A DNA stretch of 64,000 nucleotides from NCBI GenBank assembly GCA_029532415.1, contig JAQOTA010000052.1, positions 3,844,001 to 3,908,000 on the forward strand. Reading direction: 5' to 3'. This document shows positions 57,701 through 64,000 of the stretch, one piece after another. A program made the translations under genes and the position numbers. The notes below the pieces were generated by a model. It did not search any database. It saw only the letters and a list, made by a program, of their open reading frames with translations, and was not told where the DNA came from. Source of the stretch: Marasmius tenuissimus (taxonomy: Eukaryota; Basidiomycota; Agaricomycetes; Agaricales; Marasmiaceae). Position 1 is the first letter of the stretch; each line of letters opens with the position of its first letter.

Positions 57701-60700
57701 ACAATTTCTTTTCATAGATGGACAGACAACGCTTGAGAAGCGAGCAGAGGTCATTCGTCAGTTTCTTGATCCCCACGGTCCCCGGATCTTTGTTTTCTCC
57801 TCAGTCGGCGCCACTGGTCTTAATCTGACAATTGCGGACGTAGTAATCTTTGTGGTGAGTGTTTCTGGCTTTGTGAATAGTACTACCGTCGCTCATCATA
57901 TTCTGCCTGATGTGTAGGACCAACCCTGGTCAGCTCAAGACGAAGACCAGATCGAAGCCCGGGCATGTCGACAGCCTCAAACGAAGGTTGTTAAATGCAT
58001 TCATATTCTCATCGACGGCACGGCCGATTGTCTTATGAACGAGATTGCTCGTTCAAAGGATATCATGTTCAAAGCGTTCGCAAACAAACCTCTCCTCGAA
58101 GGTATGATTATGACTTCCCTACCAAACTTCTCTAATGGCTCCTTGTCCTTCCAGAGCTCCAGGCCATCATGAGTGGGAAGACCGTCTATGGGTCTGAAGA
58201 TGATGCCGACCATATCAGCGATGAAGACGATGATATTGAAGGACCAGCAAGGATGGTTCGGGGTCAGTGCCAAAGAGCCTCAACAAAGGGTAAAGAAACA
58301 GCTAAAGCTGCCCCCCGAATCGAGTGTAAGCTTAATTTCCCTTTGTTGTGGTACTACTCCTTGATACTGACGGCGGATGTAGCATCGCCACCGTCGTCAG
58401 ACGATGATATAGAACGGCCAGTGAAGATGGTTCGGAAGCGAGGGGCTTCAGCAAAAGGCAACAGACAGACCAAAGTCGCTCCTTCGAGAAAGCGTAAGCT
58501 GGCTTTCTATTCATTTTAGTGATGTGGATTCTGACGAAGAACTTAGCTTCAGCCACGGGCACCCATAGTGACGGTCCTGAAGATATATCGACAGATGATC
58601 AGCTCAACAATTCAGAAAAGCCGCGGAATGCCAGAAGCGGTTCTTCGAGAAGAAGGGGCGAGATCATTGCTCAAGAATGTAAGCTGCCTTGACTGTCGAC
58701 AGCGAACATATGCCAACAGTCCTTGACTCCTTACAGCACAACCCGTAAGCGATGAGGAGGACCGCCACGATCAAGTTAGCGCCATGCAGAAGGCCAAGAG
58801 AACCTCGAACGTGCTCAAGAAGACATCGAGAGAGACTACCATTGCTAAAGGTACGTGCGGCTGCAGTCCTGCTCTGGGAAATTTATCTGATCGACTCTCC
58901 AGTTCCTATCATCAAGGGAAGCCAGAACAAGTTGAAGGTGATGCAGCGCGCTGCTGTGACTGTACGGAAAGGACGCAGTGTAAAGTCTACCAAGTCATCA
59001 CGGAATGTGAGCGACGATGATGAGCAAAGTACTTATTTTCTCTGGATATCTTGTTAAGTGTATTGAAGCACTTCCTATAGGCTCGGAGTCCGAGATGTCT
59101 ATCGAATACAACCAGAACGCAAGTCCTCCCACTCCCATCACCTCATCAAGAGAGTGTCGGAGCCGACTTCGTACTCACACAGCCACTCCAACGCCGCTCC
59201 GAGAGAGTTGGCGGTCAACTTCTATGGCTCACGGTGACTCGTCAGATGGTGTAGACTTCTCCCGCGTAGAGTCTGATGATGAGCCACTCTCCGAGGGGTC
59301 GAACAATCCTGATGGTATGTTTTATAAACGATGAAGCTTTAATCTCTGTATTGATTACAGGTCGGACCAGGCGATTCCAATCAGTACTATCATACAACAG
59401 ACAACAGAAGACATGGCGTTGGTGACAGTGGCGGTTTGAACTTTCATCACCTGTCTATAACTCCATCGCCAATCAAGAAATCCAAAGCGAAGGCCCAGGT
59501 TCCGCTGCTGGATGAAGGTCAGAACTGCTTGCTTCATATTGACCGCCGCCGCTCATGTTGATTCTTGTAGACAATAACGGGGACCTCAGTCCTCCTTCGG
59601 AAACAACATTGGCGTTAGGTGAGCGTACTGCGTATTTTAATCATGATGGCCGATGCTCATGAAGTCCTTCTAGACCACGATGGTGACTACAAGATGACTC
59701 CTCTCAAAACTCAGGTCGCACCAACAAAGCGAATGCTGAAGGAAAGACGCCATTTGGCTGCGGGTACGAATTGCCTCTGTTATTCGAAACAATTCCAAGG
59801 CAATTAACTATATTCTCATAGACATAGATAACGATGGTGACCTCCGTATGGCTCCGCCAAACGCACAGAAGAGTAAACTGGTAAAGGCTACCCAGAAGAA
59901 TGAACGGGTAGGCTCTACTCGTCCGGCAACTTCGCCTCTTCAAGAACGACCTTCCAAACGCGCACGAGTTGGCTCGCTAACAGGTACGGATCTTTTCCAT
60001 CACTGTCACTTACGCTGAAAACAGGGGAACAGCCCTACAATTACCGCCCTCCGGTCCCCCAAAGAGTAGGCAGATTCATTACAACCGGTCAACGTTGAAG
60101 AATAACCTTCTACGTGCATAGAATCCAGCGAACCCGCTCTTTCTCACAGGAGAAAGGAAGAGAAAAGAGGTGTGATTGCATTGATTTTGTCGGCATTTTT
60201 TCTGTAACTCATTGCTCATATGCAGTCTCCGCCACGACGAGGAGAAGCACGTCATCCTCGACCACCAATGTCCCATCTATTGACTTCGCGAAGATGGCAA
60301 CGAAGGCGAGGTCCGCTGGGAGGAAATCTAGCGGGAATATAAGCACACCTCCATCCGCTTCAACTTCAATCTCCTCCCCTTCAACTTCAGTTTCAGAGGC
60401 ATTGGAGGTATCTGAGCCGAAGAAGGTTGGGAACAACTCTCGCTCCGGGCTAAGTGCCATAGAGCAGGAGGCATATCGGCAGGCACAGGCCGATTGGGAG
60501 ATGCTTGCTCAGCAGGCCCGGGAACCGACTCCTCCTATCGCTGATCGAGACGCCTCAACAACAACTCACCAGCAAGGTAAGTTCTCAATATTATCCCATT
60601 TCTTGGACTCTTATCGATATTGCCGCCTTCTAGAACGAGGAAAATCAAACCCGTTTGCCAAGCGATCTGACAAATCTCGCACAACTGGCTCTATCGTCAA

Positions 60701-61535
60701 GAATACTGACTCTCGTTCAGACGCCTCGGCGCTTCGTAACGCAGATCAAGGTGTCTCAACGACTCATCAGCAGAGTGTGTTCTTGACATCTTTTTCGTTG
60801 CTGAACATCTTATTAATACTGCTACCTTCTAGAACAAGGCAAATTGAATCCGTTTACCAAGAACTCCAGCAAACCTCAAGCAACTGTCCCCATTGTCCAG
60901 AAAACTAGTTCTCGAGCAGAGGCCTCTGCAACTCAGCAGCGTATGTTATTGATATCATTTCGCCGACAGACGCCTGCTTAATGTCGCTTTAGATTATAGC
61001 AGTGCGAACTCTATTGCCAACGACTCAGATGGACGCCGAACAAATTCCCCCGTAGTCAAGAGAACTTATAGTGAGTTGATCATTCGTGTTTTCGTACTCC
61101 CCCCCCCACTCCCCCCCCGCTCACCGGTGTAAACTATCCAGCTGGACGTGGAGCTTCCAAGGTTGCCCAGACAGGCACCGCAGCCCAGGATCGGAACAGG
61201 TCTAGCTCTCTCGCGAAACTTGTAACCCAAACGGCGTCGACAACACTACCAGCAGCCCAAAGGATGAAGACAGTTGGAACTACTTCGAGGTCTTCTCGTC
61301 AAGGTACGACTGAGTTTCAATGCCCTATACTACCCATGATTTCGAACTCAACTACGTTGCAGATTCTTCCCCACCCCGTGCTTCACATACTGAGGCGTCA
61401 TCATCGAGAAACGAGGGCCGTTCAACTCACCGTCAATCCCGAATTTGGGCAGATGATGATGATTCTGAAAGTGACGCAGAGGATAATAAGTCTTCATTGG
61501 TAACAGCTCAGGACAAGCTCAAGAAATGGAAGTAA
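54713..61535 (+). CDS. SNF2-family ATPase/helicase-like protein with a long exon-repeat tail
   Basis: The core spans exons 54713-55325, 55383-55565, 55615-56181, 56238-56476, 56534-56782, 56837-57171, 57229-57265, 57325-57621, 57681-57854 and 57918-58101. About fifteen short tail exons follow, up to the stop at 61535. Motifs in order: Walker A DEVGLGKT (K426), DEAH at 579-582, ATGTPLHTN, then the second RecA lobe with FLFIDGQTT and SSVGATGLNLT. The last arginine-finger motif reads QIEARACRQPQ, a shifted form of the SNF2 QxxxRxxRxGQ consensus. The N-terminal 350 residues are of unknown fold with an acidic D-run (about 55755-55790). SNF2 proteins remodel nucleosomes or move on DNA. Only the last core intron and the tail introns were checked for phase, all being phase 1. 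One tail acceptor (GACCAG near 59374) is chosen over a nearer AG to keep the frame, and the 59980-60225 gap may hide another exon. Confidence 0.75.
58155..61535 (+). repeat. Tandem symmetric-phase exon array in the SNF2-like tail
   Basis: Roughly fifteen exons of 50-300 bases, every one bounded by phase-1 introns in my reading. Neighbouring exons are visibly related. Two share DDIE-P-MVR plus a KG/K-AP ending; three begin D-x-DGD followed by a Pro-containing basic stretch (near 59572, 59673 and 59821); two carry GKxNPF-K with IVK-T-SR-(D/E)AS (near 60635 and 60833). This looks like repeated intragenic exon duplication building a charged, disordered tail. Confidence 0.65.
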
Positions 61536-61852
61536 TAGAGATAATATCCCGGAAGCATAGATAGATTTTGTGCGATAACTTAGTATCTTGAAATCGTATT
61601 CACGTTGTACTTATGCAGAATCAATGAGTTGGCCTGAAGCGTGGAGATGCACCCAGCTATGACGTAGTTAGAGGGACATACCCGTAAGGTGTCTATAACG
61701 AAAAATGTCAGAAAAGAACTAGGAATTAGAGTTGAAAACTGACCTTGGCCATGAGCTCGCAATAGCTACACCCCTCGCCATCGAGAGCTACACATGAGTA
61801 CGTAACTCGGTCGAACGCCGAGAACAACATACGAAGGCAATCCTCAACACAC
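61536..61852. other. No gene recognised
   Basis: 3' side of the SNF2-like gene. On the minus strand there are intron-like signals and a frame at 61580-61762 that might once have continued the dynamin remnant, but no family match could be read. Confidence 0.35.
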
Positions 61853-62368
61853 CTCAAGCTCGGCTTGCCACTTCTCCAACAACTTGATTGCGTTCAGAGC
61901 AGCTCCGAAGACATCGTTGAAAACGTAGTAGATTCGGGCACCTCCGGCAAGTTCTTTTGTGGAGATGTTGACATTGGTTCCCTCGATGGATGAAACGAAG
62001 TCTTGGGTGAATCGGGTCATGAGTCGGAGGATGAGGGCTCCTCGTGAGTTCTCGTCAGCGTACAAGGAGGCATCGCCAAACGATGTGAGCTCAACTTGAG
62101 CTTGGGAGATGAGGGTATTGAGGCGGGCCTCCATATCGGGAAGCCTCTCGCAGATATGGCTCGTAAGAAACTGATGGGTATGATAGTCAGTAACGGCTGA
62201 ATGGTTCTCTAGGGAAGAAGGTGGACGTACAGGAGCGACAATTGGCTGACAAGAAAGGGAAACAGACTCACCGCGATCCAAAGCAGCCGCAAACGGCGTC
62301 CTAATATAGGCCTTCCAGAACTCCATGAGTCCCCTTGTCTCCTGCTCTCTCGACGTAACAAAAAACCG
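61853..62368 (-). pseudogene. Dynamin stalk-domain fragment
   Basis: Two exon-like pieces: 62368-62272 (RFFVTSREQE to TPFAAALDR) and 62170-61853. The second reads HICERLPDMEARLNTLI, QAQVELTSFGD, ALILRLMTRFTQDFVSSIEG and STKELAGGARIYYVFNDVFG. This is the middle/stalk region of a dynamin-family GTPase, normally involved in membrane fission. No GTPase domain lies upstream in the window and no GED follows. The first donor leaves phase 1 but the next piece needs phase 0; the intervening 15-base exon candidate does not fix this. I therefore call it a remnant. Confidence 0.6.
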
Positions 62369-63475
62369 CTAACCGACCAGCGGCACTCGTCAGTCGTGCT
62401 CGGCCTCCAACCGTTAGGCGATGGTGGCGGTTGTTGGGGGCTCGTTATGGCAACAAAGATCCCCGGGATGGTAGTCATTGCCTGATAAGGGCTGCCATTC
62501 CTGAACGTAGGTTTCCAGGTCACGCTCTGATCTTCATCTCGCTCTTGACGTTTCTGCTCCATCAGCTCGGGCCCTTTGAAAGCGCTCAAAGTAAGACACC
62601 GGACACTGGCGACGCTGAGGGATACGTGAAACATAAACGAACAAAGATAAGGGAGAGTAACGAGACATTTACTAATTCAGATAGTTGGCGTTCTCTATTC
62701 TATCATCAACACCATACCGAATGTCCCCATCTGGCTTTCACCGCCCTTCAAATCAACGCGTCGAGTATTCCAAGTGAAAGTGGGAGGCGTACACGCTCAC
62801 AAATCCTTACATCGCCTCGACGAACGTGATAAAGTAAGACCTACCGGATAGACAGAACGAGACCTTCTATCAGACGGTATATAGCCCATGAGAATCGGCG
62901 AGGAACTGAGCGACCAACGGTGGTAGCTCCCCTGACCCGGGAAAAACATAACAGTAAGCTTTATATGGATCAATGTCCAGATAAAAATGTGCCAGGCCCT
63001 CAACATGTGTGGTCGGCATTTTCACAACCGTCAACATATTTTGACTCGTATAGTCGGATAGAGGCACGAGTAGAAAATTCTAGCGAGCAGGACTTTTAGA
63101 GCTCTATTCAAGCTTTCAGACGCTGCACGACACTTCCCGATCTGTTGAGTATTCGTAGCACCGTGACGATCTCTTTTTTCGACCCCCCCTCACAGCCACC
63201 CCAGCCAACACATACTGAAATGTCCCCCCACCTTTCATCACGTCGTTGAGACCAGAAGTACTCCAAATCAAATACGTTGATCCTTTGATACATCGCTTGC
63301 TTCCCTATGGCTGGTGAGTTGAGTTTCAGAATGTAGTTGCGGGCAGTTGCAACCAGTTGCAACCATCCGCAACCGTCTGCAACTACATGATAACAGTTGT
63401 TCGTTGTCACTCTCGAGCGATTATGCATGACTTTTCTCGTTCTGATTTCGTGTTTACACAGTCTCGATAGGATTC
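62369..63475. other. 1.1 kb without a recognisable gene
   Basis: Short frames only. Near 63335-63385 there is a small cluster of GTTGCAACC-like words (AGTTGCAACC, CCGCAACC, CTGCAACT). Nothing else stands out. Confidence 0.4.
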
Positions 63476-64000
63476 CTACTCTACTTCCGGGAGTCGACGG
63501 TACAAATTATAGAAAGCAATAACGAAACGGATCGGATTCGGTACATCCTCCAGATTGTCCACTGGCTGCTTCAGCCACTCACATAACTCTCGTATAGTTC
63601 TCCAGTGCACTCCTAGAGCTTTACCAACTCCCTCTACGAATCTTTCTCCCTCCGAATCTTTCTCTTGTCGGCCAAAGATGATCGCAATTATCCAGGGTAG
63701 GATTGGCAAATGCTCGCCAGTTGTTGAGTCGAGCGGACGAAACGAACACTTTTCGGGATCAATCCGTTGGTTAGGAGTCGGTGGAGGGTGGTTGAATGGC
63801 TGCCGGAGAGGCACCCAACACAGAAAGCAACATGGCCAGTTATTGTTGTATGGCAAACGGAGCTGGCGAATTTGACTGAGGTGTGTTCGGAAGAAAACGT
63901 TTCGGTCGTGAACGGTAGAGTCGGTGTGAATATGACCTGAAACCCGGCAATCGGCACAGCCAACGTCCACGACACGCTCGAAGATCCGTTTCAGGACATC
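63476..64000 (-). CDS. C-terminal part of a probable RecQ-type helicase protein, cut by the window edge
   Basis: The frame is open from the right edge (reading DVLKRIFERVVDVGCADCR) to a stop at 63476, so about 175 residues are visible and the start lies outside. Two cysteine pairs, CADC and CCFLC, and the phrase PCCFLCWVPL resemble the Cys-rich C-terminal module I associate with large Agaricomycete RecQ-like helicases, the same broad family as the OrsD-type gene at 15920. The end (NPIRFVIAFYNLYRRL) is helical. No helicase motif is visible in the window, so the family name is tentative. Confidence 0.45.
   Translation of the reverse strand, partial: DVLKRIFERVVDVGCADCRVSGHIHTDSTVHDRNVFFRTHLSQIRQLRLPYNNNWPCCFLCWVPLRQPFNHPPPTPNQRIDPEKCSFRPLDSTTGEHLPILPWIIAIIFGRQEKDSEGERFVEGVGKALGVHWRTIRELCEWLKQPVDNLEDVPNPIRFVIAFYNLYRRLPEVE

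Overview
The window is nuclear DNA of a filamentous basidiomycete, most likely an Agaricomycete. Genes are cut by many 45-65 nt introns with GTRNGT donors and CTRAY branch sites. The gene content fits: two KRE6/SKN1 glucan-synthesis proteins, a chitin deacetylase, a class V (myosin-motor) chitin synthase, a MYND protein, OrsD/RecQ-type genes and a TET/JBP-like oxygenase. All assignments come from reading translations and motifs; no database search was run.

Layout. (1) 0.6-10.1 kb is a cell-wall block: tail-to-tail KRE6/SKN1 paralogs (640-3247 + and 4370-7133 -) and a secreted chitin deacetylase (8026-10145 -) whose model needs a 2-nt exon. (2) 10.1-14.7 kb has no recognisable gene; it ends in a tRNA-like gene. 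(3) 14.9-18.6 kb is a GCGC-rich repeat island driving a broken OrsD-type gene. (4) 18.6-23.65 kb is a large minisatellite array with both orientations present. (5) 24.1-26.1 kb is a MYND zinc-finger gene. (6) 26.7-45 kb is a decayed segmental duplication: two dead copies of a class V chitin synthase, each followed by the same ~2 kb of flanking DNA, with an F-box/LRR-like remnant between and three copies of a CRE-bearing palindrome. (7) 45.5-61.5 kb is the most interesting region: three large intact-looking genes, namely a 1611-codon TET/JBP-like 2OG-Fe(II) oxygenase, an 868-residue protein of unknown function, and a SNF2-type ATPase with a long exon-shuffled tail. (8) 61.8-64 kb holds a dynamin stalk remnant and the 3' end of a probable RecQ-type helicase gene that runs off the right edge.

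How the genes may work together. The first block builds and remodels the wall (beta-1,6-glucan assembly, chitosan formation). The 45.5-61.5 kb block pairs a predicted DNA-base oxidase with a nucleosome/DNA translocase and an unknown partner. Agaricomycete TET/JBP genes are known to be expanded and linked to KDZ-type transposons. I see no KDZ transposase here, so a chromatin cassette or relic element is an inference.
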